Shown here: piece by piece, positions 46,901-58,905 of the stretch
Position numbering within the stretch: position 1 is the first letter of the stretch
Layout of the letters: each line of letters starts with the position of its first letter
NCBI GenBank assembly: GCA_030684835.1
Contig: JAUXWZ010000067.1
Coordinates: 1-64,000, forward strand
Source of the DNA: Beijerinckiaceae bacterium
Lineage (GTDB): Bacteria > Pseudomonadota > Alphaproteobacteria > Rhizobiales > Beijerinckiaceae
Direction: 5' to 3'
Length of the DNA: 64,000 nucleotides
Program-made: the position numbers and the translations under genes
Notes under the pieces: model-generated
Seen by the model: the letters and a program-made list of their open reading frames with translations, nothing else
The model's database searches: none
What the model was told of the DNA's origin: nothing

Positions 46901-47975
46901 CGGTGAGGCCCGTTTCACTGTCGTGGAAAGCTTTTTCAAGCTCGGTGAAGGCATAGAATTTTACCAGCCTGTCGAACGGAAATCGGCCATCCATAAACCA
47001 GTCGACGAGCTGGGGAATGAACACATCCGGGTTGCTGTTGCCTTCGATGATGCCGCGCACCTTTCGCCCGAGCAGAAGATGGCGCGGCGAGATCGACAAT
47101 TCCGATCCATCCCACGGGCTGGTGACGAAGCCACATTCCCCGCGCGGCGCAAGAGCGTCGATGGCGGCGCGCATCACGGTGAGAACGCCGGTCGTATCGA
47201 TGGCGTAATCAACGCCGATGGGTACGATGGCCTTGATCTGCGCGGGCAGCGGCTCTGCGCCGCCGAGAATAATGTCATGGGCGCCAAGCTCGCGCGCAAG
47301 ATCGAGTCGGCCTTTATGGCGATCAATCGCGATGATGCGGCCAGCGCCAGCCAGCCGCGCGGCCATGACGGCGGAAAGACCCAGTGCGCCGACGCCAAAG
47401 ATCGCCAGCGTCCGGCCCGGCTTCACGCGCAGATCGTTGAGCACGGCGCCCGCGCCCGTCTGCACGCCGCAGCCAAGCGGCCCAAGCAATTCCAGCGGCG
47501 CGTCCTTGCGCACCTTCACAACGTTCCGCTCACGCCCGATGGCGTGGGTCGCAAAGGATGATTGCTGGAAGAAATCGCCAAACACCGGCGAGCCGTCCGC
47601 GGCGCGCAAATATGAGGAACCGTCCGGCCGCTTGCAGCCAAAACTCAGCGGCAGCGCGTGGTGGCAGTACGCGGGCTCGGCTTCCTCGCAAGAGCGACAG
47701 CGCCCGCAAGAGCCAAACGTCATCACGACATGATCGCCGGGCGCGACCTTCGTTACGCCCTGCCCCACCGCCTCCACTACGCCTGCGCCTTCGTGGCCCA
47801 GCACGACGGGACGGGGCGACATGGATTCCGGCCCGGCGGCCTTCGCGTCCGTATGACACACGCCGGTGGCCACCATGCGCACGAGCACTTCACCGGGGCT
47901 CGGGCCCGTCAGATCGAGGGTCTCGAACGATGGCTTCAGCGTCGCGTCGCGGAAAACGGCGGCTGTGATTTGCAT
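46878..47975 (-). CDS. Zn-dependent NAD(P) alcohol dehydrogenase (aryl-alcohol dehydrogenase-like)
   Basis: 365 aa; GHEGAGVVEAVGQGVTKVAPGDHV; FGSCGRCRSCEEAEPAYC; IFGVGALGLSAVMAARLAGA. Confidence 0.95.
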   Translation of the reverse strand: MQITAAVFRDATLKPSFETLDLTGPSPGEVLVRMVATGVCHTDAKAAGPESMSPRPVVLGHEGAGVVEAVGQGVTKVAPGDHVVMTFGSCGRCRSCEEAEPAYCHHALPLSFGCKRPDGSSYLRAADGSPVFGDFFQQSSFATHAIGRERNVVKVRKDAPLELLGPLGCGVQTGAGAVLNDLRVKPGRTLAIFGVGALGLSAVMAARLAGAGRIIAIDRHKGRLDLARELGAHDIILGGAEPLPAQIKAIVPIGVDYAIDTTGVLTVMRAAIDALAPRGECGFVTSPWDGSELSISPRHLLLGRKVRGIIEGNSNPDVFIPQLVDWFMDGRFPFDRLVKFYAFTELEKAFHDSETGLTVKPVLRM

Positions 47976-48067
47976 ACTTCCCCCCTGACCAATGTTGACG
48001 CAAGATGGGACGCGCTTAAGCCCCGGTCAAATGGAGGGTGCGCGCAGAGGAAACAGAGGGGGTCTCC

Positions 48068-49072
48068 ATGAAACTGCTCGCCGTCGGCCTTGCCGGCTTC
48101 ATTGCACTTGCCGGCCCCGTTGCGTTTGGCGGCTTGTCTGTTCTTGGCGGCGCCGCGTGGGCGCAGACGCCCAATTGGCCAACGCAGCCCATTCGAATTG
48201 TTGTGCCATCCGCCGCTGGCGGCACGACAGATTTTCTGGCGCGCGTCTCAGGCGAGTTTCTCAGCTCGCGGCTGGGCCAGCCTGTCATCGTTGAAAACAA
48301 CACGGGCGCGGGAGGCAATGTCGGCACGTCGATGGTGGCGCGCGCAACGCCGGATGGCCATACGTTCGGCTTCATCACGACGAACAACCTCGCCATCAAT
48401 CAATTTCTGTTCAAGACGCTGCCTTACGATCCGCTGAAGGATCTGACGCCGGTAGCCATCGTCGCGGAAGCGCCACAGATCCTGGTTGTGGCGAAAAAAG
48501 TCCCGGCGCAAAACCTGAAAGAGTTCATCGCTCTGCTCAAGGCGAAGCCCAACAGCCTCAACTACGCGTCCGCAGGTGTCGGCACGACGCCGCATCTGGC
48601 GGCTGTGCAATTCATGCGTCTTGCCGACGTTCAGATGACGCATGTGCCTTATCGCGGCGCGGCGCCGGCCGTAACCGATCTGGCGAGTGGCCAGGTTGAA
48701 GTATTGTCCGTCGGCGCGGCGCCCGTCGCGGGCGTGATGGCGTCTGGCGATGTGCGCGCGCTGGCCGCCGCCACCAAAGCGCGCATGCCTAATCTGCCTA
48801 ATCTGCCGACCGCCGCGGAAGCCGGGTTGCCGGGTTTTGAGTCGACCACATGGTTCGGACTCGTCGCGCCGGCCAAAACGCCCGCCCACATCGTCGCGCG
48901 CGTGAATGGGTTGATGCGCGAATGGGTCACAGACCCCAAGGTGCAGGAGCGCTACAACCGGGCCTACCTCCTGCCCATGAGCATGAGCCCGGACGAACTC
49001 ACCAAGTTTGTCGCCGACGAAGCGATCAAGTGGGAGAGGATCGTCGCTGCTTCCGGCGTCAAGATGGATTGA
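48068..49072 (+). CDS. Tripartite tricarboxylate transporter substrate-binding protein (Bug family)
   Basis: Signal peptide; PIRIVVPSAAGGTTDFLARVSGEFLSSRLGQPVIVENNTGAGGNVGTSMVARATPDGHTFGF. Confidence 0.95.
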   Translation: MKLLAVGLAGFIALAGPVAFGGLSVLGGAAWAQTPNWPTQPIRIVVPSAAGGTTDFLARVSGEFLSSRLGQPVIVENNTGAGGNVGTSMVARATPDGHTFGFITTNNLAINQFLFKTLPYDPLKDLTPVAIVAEAPQILVVAKKVPAQNLKEFIALLKAKPNSLNYASAGVGTTPHLAAVQFMRLADVQMTHVPYRGAAPAVTDLASGQVEVLSVGAAPVAGVMASGDVRALAAATKARMPNLPNLPTAAEAGLPGFESTTWFGLVAPAKTPAHIVARVNGLMREWVTDPKVQERYNRAYLLPMSMSPDELTKFVADEAIKWERIVAASGVKMD

Positions 49073-49107
49073 ACGGCTTCGCTTGCCTCGAAGCGCGCGC
49101 GGCCTAA

Positions 49108-50943
49108 GTGCAAGGCGTGCGCTTTAAAACAGAACCACCCGCCCGCATCGAAGATTATGCGCTGATCGGCGATTGTGAAACCGCCGCGCTGGTTTCGCAC
49201 GACGGTTCCATTGACTGGTTGTGCTGGCCGCGCTTTGACAGCGGCGCGTGCTTTGCCGCCCTGCTGGGGGACCGGTTCAACGGGCGTTTCCTGCTGCGCC
49301 CATTGGACGGAGACGCGCGCAGCTCGCGACGGTATCGCGATGGTTCGCTGGTTCTTGAAACCTGCTGGCGCACATCCAGCGGCGTCGTGCTTGTCACCGA
49401 CTTCATGCCACTGCGAAATCGCGCCTCGGACATCATCCGTCTCGTGCGTGGGCTGGAGGGTCGCGTCGATTTTTATGCAGAATACATTCTGCGTTTCGAC
49501 TATGGCCGCATCACGCCGTGGATCAACCGCATGGAAGATGGCGCGTTGCGCGCAGTGGGCGGTCCCGATTGCGTGACGCTTCGCACGGACGCGCCGATGT
49601 ATCCGCGCGGGCGCACGCACGCTGCCGAGTTTTGTGTGCGCGCTGGTGACGAGGTCGCGTTTCACCTAGCGTGGACGCCCTCGCACCTCCCCCCTCCTGC
49701 GGCAGGCGATTATCATAAGGCGCTCGACGATACGGACGCCTTCTGGAAGCAGTGGAGCGCGCGCTGTGCCAGCGCCGGGCCTTATTCGGATATCGTCAAG
49801 CGCTCGCTGATTACCCTCAAGGCGCTCACCTACGCGCCGACGGGCGGCATCGTCGCGGCGCCAACAACTTCTCTGCCGGAAGAAATCGGCGGCGAACGCA
49901 ATTGGGATTATCGCTATTGCTGGTTGCGGGACGCGACTTTCACGCTGCTCGCACTGATGGACGCCGGCTATTACGAAGAGGCCGAGGCGTGGCGCGACTG
50001 GCTGTTTCGCGCAGTTGCGGGCGATCCCGCGCAGTTACAGATCATGTATGGCATCGGAGGCGAGCGCCGCCTCACGGAGGAGACGCTGGATTGGCTGCCC
50101 GGCTTCCAGCGTTCGGCGCCCGTGCGCATTGGCAACGGCGCAGCGCACCAATTGCAACTCGATGTCTTTGGCGAGGTGCTGGACTGTCTCTATCAGGGGC
50201 GCTGCGGCGGGCTGGCTGAAAGCCATCTCGACTGGCGCCTGCAAAAATCGCTACTCGACCAGCTGGACCGGGTCTGGCGCAAGCCCGACGCGGGCCTGTG
50301 GGAGGTGCGCGGGCCGCTGCGCCATTTCACATCATCGAAAGTGCTGGTTTGGGTGGCCTATGATCGGGCGATCAAGGCGATGGAACGGTTTGGCCTTGCG
50401 GGCGAGCCAGCGCGGCTGCGGGCGGCCCGCGCCCGGGTTAAGGCCGACATCTTGCGACGCGGCTTCGACCCGGAGCTGGGTTCGTTCGTTCAGAGTTACG
50501 GCTCAAAAGCGCTTGATGCGAGCCTCCTGCTTATCCCTCTTGTCGGGTTCCTGCCGGCCGACGATCCGCGGGTGAAGGGCACGGTGGCGGCCATCGAACG
50601 CCGGCTGATGCGGCGCGGCTTTGTGCGGCGCTACGATACGGACGAGACGGACGATGGTTTGTCGGGCGACGAGGGCGCGTTCCTCGCCTGTTCGTTCTGG
50701 CTGGTCGACAATTATGTGCTGGCGGGCCGAATGGATGAGGCCCGAGAGATGTTTGAGCGCCTCACGGACGCCGCCTGCAACGATCTTGGCCTGATGGCGG
50801 AAGAATATGACCCCCGTGAAGAGCGCTTTCTGGGGAATTTCCCGCAGGCGCTGTCCCACATTGCGCTGGTCAACTCGGCTTTCAATATTTCCAGGCAGTT
50901 GAAACCCGTGGAGCAACGCTCAGAAATTCGGGCTCCAGACTAG
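49108..50943 (+). CDS. Glycoside hydrolase family 15 protein (glucoamylase/trehalase-like)
   Basis: 611 aa; IEDYALIGDCETAALVSHDGSIDWLCWPRFDS; GGERNWDYRYCWLRDATFTL; AEEYDPREERFLGNFPQALSHIALVNSA. Confidence 0.95.
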   Translation: MQGVRFKTEPPARIEDYALIGDCETAALVSHDGSIDWLCWPRFDSGACFAALLGDRFNGRFLLRPLDGDARSSRRYRDGSLVLETCWRTSSGVVLVTDFMPLRNRASDIIRLVRGLEGRVDFYAEYILRFDYGRITPWINRMEDGALRAVGGPDCVTLRTDAPMYPRGRTHAAEFCVRAGDEVAFHLAWTPSHLPPPAAGDYHKALDDTDAFWKQWSARCASAGPYSDIVKRSLITLKALTYAPTGGIVAAPTTSLPEEIGGERNWDYRYCWLRDATFTLLALMDAGYYEEAEAWRDWLFRAVAGDPAQLQIMYGIGGERRLTEETLDWLPGFQRSAPVRIGNGAAHQLQLDVFGEVLDCLYQGRCGGLAESHLDWRLQKSLLDQLDRVWRKPDAGLWEVRGPLRHFTSSKVLVWVAYDRAIKAMERFGLAGEPARLRAARARVKADILRRGFDPELGSFVQSYGSKALDASLLLIPLVGFLPADDPRVKGTVAAIERRLMRRGFVRRYDTDETDDGLSGDEGAFLACSFWLVDNYVLAGRMDEAREMFERLTDAACNDLGLMAEEYDPREERFLGNFPQALSHIALVNSAFNISRQLKPVEQRSEIRAPD

Positions 50944-51021
50944 AGGTTGGCGCGGGCTAACCATAATCTTGGCCGGGACCGGCCTTGACAGAAACGCGCC
51001 CTACCCCTACTTCGGGCCTCG

Positions 51022-51046
51022 TAGCACTTGCCATCGGTGAGTGCTA
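51022..51046 (+). promoter_or_regulatory. CIRCE element (HrcA operator)
   Basis: TAGCACTT-N9-GAGTGCTA upstream of groES. Confidence 0.9.
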
Positions 51047-51120
51047 GCAAAGAGCATCCACGGGGACCCACAGGCCGGCTGATGGCCGCCAAGGGTCCGC
51101 CAACCACAGGAAACGATCCC

Positions 51121-51408
51121 ATGAAGTTTCGTCCCCTGCATGACCGCGTTGTGGTCAAGCGCCTCGAAGGCGAAGATAAGACCAAGGGCGGCATCATCAT
51201 CCCCGATTCCGCCAAGGAAAAGCCCCAGGAAGGCGAAGTCGTAGCTGTGGGCCCCGGCGCCCGCGACGAAAGCGGCAAGCTTGTCCCGCTGGACGTGAAG
51301 GCCGGCAACCGTATCCTGTTCGGAAAGTGGTCCGGCACGGAAGTTAAGATCGACGGTCAGGATCTCCTGATCATGAAGGAAAGCGACATCATGGGCGTCG
51401 TGGGCTGA
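51121..51408 (+). CDS. groES: Co-chaperonin GroES
   Basis: [38 protein letters not shown]. Confidence 0.98.
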   Translation: MKFRPLHDRVVVKRLEGEDKTKGGIIIPDSAKEKPQEGEVVAVGPGARDESGKLVPLDVKAGNRILFGKWSGTEVKIDGQDLLIMKESDIMGVVG

Positions 51409-51465
51409 AGCCTGACGCTCCGTCGTTCCAGACGATCTGACAAGACACCGATTTAGGAGATTTAA

Positions 51466-53112
<1,647 letters not shown>

Positions 53113-53141
53113 GCTGCTTCCATACCTTCTTTTTAAAATTG

Positions 53142-53170
53142 ACAGGTCGGGCTCACGCCCGGCCTGTTTT
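53142..53170 (+). terminator. Rho-independent terminator after groEL
   Basis: ACAGGTCGGGC-TCAC-GCCCGGCCTGT-TTT. Confidence 0.9.
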
Positions 53171-53546
53171 CGTGAGAACCGAATTTCATCATAGATTTTG
53201 CAGAGCAAGACGCGGTGACGCGGTTGCCGAGTTTAAACTCGTCTCCTGGACTGCGTGGAGAGGCCAGCCCGCTCCGGCAGGCGAAAACGTCCCGAAAAAA
53301 ACACTTGCGATAGATGAGAAAATGCAACAGGCGGCGCTCCATCGCGCGCATTTGGCGCGCGCGCGCATTTTCTCTTTGACGCAGCTTGTACAAAGGGCTT
53401 GAATTTGTAAGGAAGCACAAGAGCCGGGGGGCTCGACGAACGAGTGGCCGCAAGGCCACTGGTCTGCGGAAGGTAGGTCGGCGAGGGAGGGTCTGCAAAG
53501 ACCACGCCGATCAGCGCTTCGGGGACGTGAAGGGCGGCAAAGAAAC

Positions 53547-53918
53547 ATGACCAATAGAACACTCACCCGTCAGGATCTCCTGCATGCGGTCTATGTCGCT
53601 GGTCCGGGGCTCTCGCGCGTCGAAGCCAAGCAGATCGTCGAGACGGCGCTTGAGGAGATCTGCGTCGCGCTCGAACGCGGCGAGGCTGTAAAGCTGCGCG
53701 CATTTGGCACTTTCTCGGTTCGCTCGAAACGTCCGCGCGTGGGCCGCAATCCAAAAACCGGCGCGGAATATCCAATTTCGGCGCGGCGCGTGCTTACATT
53801 CAAGCCATCGCCCCGCCTGGTGGCCTCCATCAATGGCGAAGTCCTCAGCGATGAGGACGAAGACCTCAGTTCATCGACCCAAGGCAAGCGCCCTCTTCTC
53901 GCCGCATCACAGCGATAG
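53547..53918 (+). CDS. HU/IHF family DNA-binding protein (IHF-alpha-like)
   Basis: 123 aa; TLTRQDLLHAVY...LERGEAVKLRAFGTFSVRSKRPRVGRNPKTGAEYPISARRVLTFKPSPRL. Confidence 0.9.
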   Translation: MTNRTLTRQDLLHAVYVAGPGLSRVEAKQIVETALEEICVALERGEAVKLRAFGTFSVRSKRPRVGRNPKTGAEYPISARRVLTFKPSPRLVASINGEVLSDEDEDLSSSTQGKRPLLAASQR

Positions 53919-53966
53919 CGAAGGCAAAAGCGCCCTGCGCGACGACCAAGCCACGAGATTTAAACA

Positions 53967-56081
53967 ATGACGTTTCTCAGCGGTCTTGTTGCGGCTACGG
54001 CCGCTCTTTGTTTCGTCGCTGGCATTTACAAGGGTGGCTCCTCATTTCTCGGCGTTCAGGTCGATGCGACGCTGATCGGCGTAGCTGTCACCGGCGCGCT
54101 GATGTCCCTCGCCACGGCGCGGGTCCACGCGATCTCCACCTTCCTGCGCATTTTCTCCACGATCTTCGCGGTCGAATACGTGCTGCTGGGATTGGCGTTC
54201 GCGATGTCTACGCTGGGCGTGTGGCCCGCAACTCTCGCCATCATTGCGCCGCCTGCGAGCCTGCCCGCAACCATCGCGATTTTCGGCGTCGTTGTGTACG
54301 GGATCTCATTCATCCCGGTGATCAGGCAGATCACGGATATTGCCGATCCTTTCTTTGAGACCGATCGCGTTCGCACCATTTCGTTTGGACCGCTCGGCTC
54401 GCGCCACATGTCAGAGCGCACCGTCGGAACATCACTGATCATCATTCTGGTTGTGTTGAACCAGCTGCAGGTCGCTATCAACGTTCGACTTTCATTCTTT
54501 AACCGCGACTTCTTTAACGCCATTCAGGAAAAGAACGAGGCCGCGTTCTGGAATTTGCTGGTCTTCGTGTTCTGCTTCTGGGCGGCCATTTACGTATTCT
54601 CGGTTTTGATAGAGTACTTCCTCGAATCCCTGCTCAAGATCACGTGGCGCGAATGGCTGACCGAGCGCTATTCGGCGAACTGGTTGTCGCGCGGCGGTCT
54701 CTATCGCATGAACCTCATCGGCGAAGGCGCCGACAACCCCGACCAGCGCATCGCGGAAGACGTTCGCGCCTTCATCAACCTCACCTACGCGTATTCGATC
54801 AGCATGCTATCGACGCTATCGAATCTTGTATCGTTCTCGATCATCCTGTGGATGATCCCGGCCAATTTCGTGATCCCTGGCACCAGCGTCGTCGTGCCGG
54901 GTCTGCCGTTCTGGGTGGCCTTGATATATGCTCTGGTTGGCACGTGGATCACGCACAAGATCGGCAGGCCGCTTGTGCGTCTCGACTACATGCAGGAGCG
55001 ATACGAAGCTGATTTCCGCTTCTCGCTGGCGCGTCTGCGCGAATACGCCGAACAGGTGGCGCTGCTGCGCGGCGAAAAGGCCGAGCGGCAAATTCTCGGC
55101 AACCGGTTCTCCGAGATCGTCCAGAACTATTTCGCCATCGTCGTGCGCAACATGAAGCTCACCACGTTCACGCAGAGCTTTTTTCAGGCCAGCGTGGTGA
55201 TCCCCTACATCATCGTCGCGCCGTACTATTTTACAGGGCAGATTACGCTGGGCGTGATGACGCAGACCGCTGGCGCATTCTCGCGTGTCGAGGGCGCGCT
55301 AACCTTCTTCATCTCTCGCTATCAGGCGCTGGCGAGCTACAAGGCCGTTGTGGATCGTCTCTCTACCTTCGGCGACGCCATGAAGCGCGCGCAATTTCTC
55401 GGCAGCGAGCCGCCGCGCATCGAGCATGACGCATCCACGGATCGCGATCTTGTGCTGCGCGACCTGAAGCTGCATCTGCCAAACGGCAGGCAGATCGTCG
55501 CTGTCGATGAACTCGTGCTTGCTGCAGGCCGATCGACGCTTGTCACCGGCCCTTCGGGCTCAGGCAAATCCACCCTGTTCCGCGCCATTGCCGACATCTG
55601 GCCTTATGGCGATGGCCGCATCGAAGCGCCGCGCGATGCGCGCGTCATGTTGCTTCCGCAGCGGCCTTACGTGCCTACGGGTTCGCTACGCACGGCCGTA
55701 ACGTATCCAGGTCTCATCGGGGCTTATAGCGATGAAATGATCGTGCGCGCCTTGAATGCGACGAAGCTGGGCTCATTCGTCGATCAACTCGATACCGAAG
55801 ACAATTGGGGGCAGCGCTTGTCTGGCGGCGAGCAGCAACGTCTCGCCATCGCACGCGCCCTGCTCGATAGGCCCGACTGGCTATTCCTTGATGAAGCAAC
55901 GTCCGCGCTCGACGAAAAACTCGAAGGCGAAATCTATAGAATGCTGCGTCAGGAATTACCCGAGGCCACCATCGTGTCGATCGGTCACCGCAGTACGCTC
56001 ATAGAGTTGCATGACGTGCGGATCGACATGCAGACGGGCGACGACGGAGTTTCGTCGCCACGCTATCTCGCAATCGCTTAA
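53967..56081 (+). CDS. ABC transporter ATP-binding protein/permease, SbmA/BacA-type TM domain (ABCD/BclA-like)
   Basis: 704 aa; LSFFNRDFFNAIQEKNEAAFWN and WREWLTERYSANWLSRGGLYRMNL; ATPase GPSGSGKSTLFRAIADIWPYGDG and LSGGEQQRLAIARALL. Confidence 0.9.
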   Translation: MTFLSGLVAATAALCFVAGIYKGGSSFLGVQVDATLIGVAVTGALMSLATARVHAISTFLRIFSTIFAVEYVLLGLAFAMSTLGVWPATLAIIAPPASLPATIAIFGVVVYGISFIPVIRQITDIADPFFETDRVRTISFGPLGSRHMSERTVGTSLIIILVVLNQLQVAINVRLSFFNRDFFNAIQEKNEAAFWNLLVFVFCFWAAIYVFSVLIEYFLESLLKITWREWLTERYSANWLSRGGLYRMNLIGEGADNPDQRIAEDVRAFINLTYAYSISMLSTLSNLVSFSIILWMIPANFVIPGTSVVVPGLPFWVALIYALVGTWITHKIGRPLVRLDYMQERYEADFRFSLARLREYAEQVALLRGEKAERQILGNRFSEIVQNYFAIVVRNMKLTTFTQSFFQASVVIPYIIVAPYYFTGQITLGVMTQTAGAFSRVEGALTFFISRYQALASYKAVVDRLSTFGDAMKRAQFLGSEPPRIEHDASTDRDLVLRDLKLHLPNGRQIVAVDELVLAAGRSTLVTGPSGSGKSTLFRAIADIWPYGDGRIEAPRDARVMLLPQRPYVPTGSLRTAVTYPGLIGAYSDEMIVRALNATKLGSFVDQLDTEDNWGQRLSGGEQQRLAIARALLDRPDWLFLDEATSALDEKLEGEIYRMLRQELPEATIVSIGHRSTLIELHDVRIDMQTGDDGVSSPRYLAIA

Positions 56082-56083
56082 CC

Positions 56084-56572
56084 TCAGAGCGAGCGGCGGA
56101 AGCGCAGGACGCCGGCGCGGGACTTGAGGATCAGAGAGTCGCCGATCTGATCCCAGTTCGGGCGCGAATAAAGCGCCTGAAGATATGCGCGCTCGAACGC
56201 CATCACTGGCGCCGGGCAGGTTCGGCGGGTCAACGCCGGCGTACTGGGCATCAACGTTTGTTCGCGCGCGGGGTACATCGCAGACGAAAACGCGTTGCAG
56301 CCCGCGGAGCCGGATGCGCGGTACGTCGAGTCAACGCGCAACGTGGCTTCAACGCCAGCTGGCGGGCGCTTGCCGCCGATGTCCTCCAGCACCCATCTCA
56401 CACCCACCGGAAAACGCTTCTCCAGACCACGCTTGCGTTCCGCTTCACGCTGCTGATCCATCTGGCGCGCACGGGCCCGCGCAGTGTCCTGCACCGATTG
56501 CTGCGCCAACACAGGCTCAACAATCAGCGGACCAGAAACGACGAGGGCGAGGATGATGCGCAGGCTCAGCAT
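56084..56572 (-). CDS. META domain (HslJ-like) secreted protein
   Basis: 162 aa; signal peptide; WVLEDIGGKRPPAGVEATLRVDSTYRASGSAGCNAFSSAM. Confidence 0.75.
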   Translation of the reverse strand: MLSLRIILALVVSGPLIVEPVLAQQSVQDTARARARQMDQQREAERKRGLEKRFPVGVRWVLEDIGGKRPPAGVEATLRVDSTYRASGSAGCNAFSSAMYPAREQTLMPSTPALTRRTCPAPVMAFERAYLQALYSRPNWDQIGDSLILKSRAGVLRFRRSL

Positions 56573-56635
56573 GTATGGCTCCGGAATGTTCGCTTGTTGG
56601 CGCGCAGTCTATTGAGCAACGCGCGCTGCGCAACG

Positions 56636-56667
56636 AAAAACCCTCCGCGGGGGGCAAACGCGGAGGG
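56636..56667 (-). terminator. Rho-independent terminator (bidirectional potential)
   Basis: CCCTCCGCG/CGCGGAGGG stem with T tracts on both strands. Confidence 0.75.
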
Positions 56668-56706
56668 CTTTTGGATTTTGGAGGTTATGCGTCGGTGCGG
56701 CTGCGT

Positions 56707-57006
56707 TCAGTTGCAAACGCGAATGTTGCGATAGCCGACGATATCGCCGTAGCGGTTAAAGACCGGCTGCTTTTCGCGCCAGCAGGAAGGCGCGTAGGCA
56801 TAGGAGGGCGCGTAGGTGTAGGACGGTCCGGCGTAAGCATTCGATGCGATCGCTGCGCCGACCAGACCAGCGGCTAATCCGCCAGCAACCCAGGCCGCGC
56901 CGCGTCCACCGCGCGCTTCGGCGGGGGCCGCAGAGGCGGCCATGGCGCCGGCCAGAGCAATGGCGCCAATCGCGCCGGTGAGGGCCTTCTTCGAAAAAGC
57001 GTTCAT
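56707..57006 (-). CDS. Secreted Gly/Ala/Tyr-rich hypothetical protein
   Basis: 99 aa; signal peptide; YAGPSYTYAPSYAYAPSCWREKQPVFNRYGDIVGYRNIRVCN. Confidence 0.7.
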   Translation of the reverse strand: MNAFSKKALTGAIGAIALAGAMAASAAPAEARGGRGAAWVAGGLAAGLVGAAIASNAYAGPSYTYAPSYAYAPSCWREKQPVFNRYGDIVGYRNIRVCN

Positions 57007-57146
57007 CTGATCTCTCCGTTTTCTGCGTCCTGGCCGCGATGTCCGCCGCCGATGAATTGGAGATTAGATGCGATTTGCGCCCCCCGATGTGCGCAAGCGC
57101 ACAAGAGTTCGATGGATCAAAATCACGGGCTTAACCGTTATCGGCG

Positions 57147-58478
57147 ATGGTTCGGCTCCGGAATATCGTCGCGCATATTCGCGCTCAGTTATGGTTGCTT
57201 CCCGCCCTGATGGCGGTTGGCGCAGCTTTGCTTGCTTACGTCGCATTGAGCTATGGCGGGGTGGTGCGAGATCTGGCGGGCGATTCCGCCTGGTGGCTCT
57301 ACAGCGGTGATGCTTCGACGGCGCGCAATCTTCTCGCAGCGTTTCTGTCAGGCTTGATCACGATGACGTCGCTCGTGGTGTCTGTCACGATCGTCATTCT
57401 TACGACTGCCGCCAGTCAACTGGGGCCCAGGCTCATCGCGTATTTCATGGGCGACCGACAGATCCAGTTCGTGCTCGGCCTTTTCCTCGGGACAACCCTT
57501 TACGTTGTCATTGTCATGCGCACGCTTAATGACGAATTGGGGGATGAAGGAATCCCTCACGCCGCGGTCACTGTTGCAAGCCTGATGACGATCGCCTGTG
57601 TCTTTGCGCTTCTTTTCTATGTCCACAAGATCGCGCGTTCAGTCATCGCAGACAATCTCGTCGAGCAGGTGTGCGAGTCTCTGCTTACCGACATTCGCGA
57701 TATATTGGATGAAGAAGCAGGTGATGATGACCCCGAGCCAGTATCGATGGGCGACCGGCAATGTTCGAGTATTTCGTTGGGGCGCGCTGGATACATTCAG
57801 TTGATCGATTATGAGCAACTTGTGAAGCTCGCCAGCAAACACGATGTCATCATCCGCTTGAACGTTCGCGCAGGTCATTTTGTACTCGCAAACGGCACGC
57901 ATGTGGAGGTTTGGGACGGCGCGGAAGGTGGCGAGACTCTTGCTGATGAAATCAGGAAAACCGCCGTCATCGGGTCCACCCGCACATCCGCGCAAGACCT
58001 TGAACATGGCCTTCGCCAGCTTGTAGAGATTGGCTTGCGAAGCCTCTCGCCAGGGATCAACGATCCGTTTACGGCCGCAACGGTGATTGACCGCATTGGC
58101 TCCACGCTCGAGAATATTTTCGAAAGACGATTGCCGCCCCATTTTCTGGCAGATGAAGCGGGGGAAGTCCGGGTCATCGCGGATCGCAGCGACCTTACCG
58201 GGCTCATCGGCGCGGCCTTCAACCAGATAAGGCAGGCAGGAGCTGGCCAACCCGCCATCATCTTAGCATTGGCTGAAACGCTTCGCCGTCTGGCTCCTTC
58301 TGCTCATCAGATGGCCCGGCAAGCGTTGCTGGATCAACTTCAGCGGCTTGAGCAAACAGCCGCGACCTCGCAATTTGGCGCCGCCGATACCGCAGACGTG
58401 CGCGCCGCCATCGATGAATCGCGGCGCGTGATCATTTCGCACCCTCATGTGACGGCGCCAGTCAGACTCTCCGCATGA
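57147..58478 (+). CDS. DUF2254 family membrane protein
   Basis: 443 aa; N-terminal TM helices, GLITMTSLVVSVTIVILTTAASQLGPRLIAYFMGDRQIQFVLGLFLGTTLYVVIVMR; ISPGINDPFTA. Confidence 0.85.
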   Translation: MVRLRNIVAHIRAQLWLLPALMAVGAALLAYVALSYGGVVRDLAGDSAWWLYSGDASTARNLLAAFLSGLITMTSLVVSVTIVILTTAASQLGPRLIAYFMGDRQIQFVLGLFLGTTLYVVIVMRTLNDELGDEGIPHAAVTVASLMTIACVFALLFYVHKIARSVIADNLVEQVCESLLTDIRDILDEEAGDDDPEPVSMGDRQCSSISLGRAGYIQLIDYEQLVKLASKHDVIIRLNVRAGHFVLANGTHVEVWDGAEGGETLADEIRKTAVIGSTRTSAQDLEHGLRQLVEIGLRSLSPGINDPFTAATVIDRIGSTLENIFERRLPPHFLADEAGEVRVIADRSDLTGLIGAAFNQIRQAGAGQPAIILALAETLRRLAPSAHQMARQALLDQLQRLEQTAATSQFGAADTADVRAAIDESRRVIISHPHVTAPVRLSA

Positions 58479-58541
58479 AAAGACACGTAGAGGTTTACAA
58501 CGAGGCTGAAAATGCGGTATAAGATATTGAAATCAATAGTA

Positions 58542-58559
58542 TTTTAGAACCTTTAAAAA
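58542..58559. promoter_or_regulatory. ICE/Irr-box-like dyad upstream of bfd-bfr
   Basis: TTTTAGAA-CC-TTTAAAAA, imperfect match to a TTTAGAA..TTCTAAA dyad. Confidence 0.35.
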
Positions 58560-58572
58560 CTGAGGGAGCGCG

Positions 58573-58803
58573 ATGATCGTTTGTTCCTGCAATATCCTGT
58601 CAGAGAAGCAGGTTCGCGACGTCGTGGAAACTCAATGTGCTCCCCGTAAGGTGAGCGAAGTCTACGGTTGTCTCGGCTGCTCACCGCAATGCGGACGGTG
58701 CGCCCGCACCATTCGCGACATTATGAAAAGCTCGGGCGCATGCTGTTCACTTGCGCTGTCCGACGAAGACTTGCCTGAAGCTGTGCTGAACGGCGAAGCA
58801 TAA
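58573..58803 (+). CDS. bfd: Bacterioferritin-associated (2Fe-2S) ferredoxin
   Basis: 76 aa; MIVCSCNILSEKQVRDVV...VYGCLGCSPQCGRCARTIRDIM. Confidence 0.95.
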   Translation: MIVCSCNILSEKQVRDVVETQCAPRKVSEVYGCLGCSPQCGRCARTIRDIMKSSGACCSLALSDEDLPEAVLNGEA

Positions 58804-58905
58804 TTCGCATCGGAACTGAACCTTTCGCCTCGGATTATGTTTCCCGAGGGGCTGGCGCATGGGCGCAGCTGATGTGTTTCTTCCTTATTGGCTTCGGAGT
58901 TTGAT

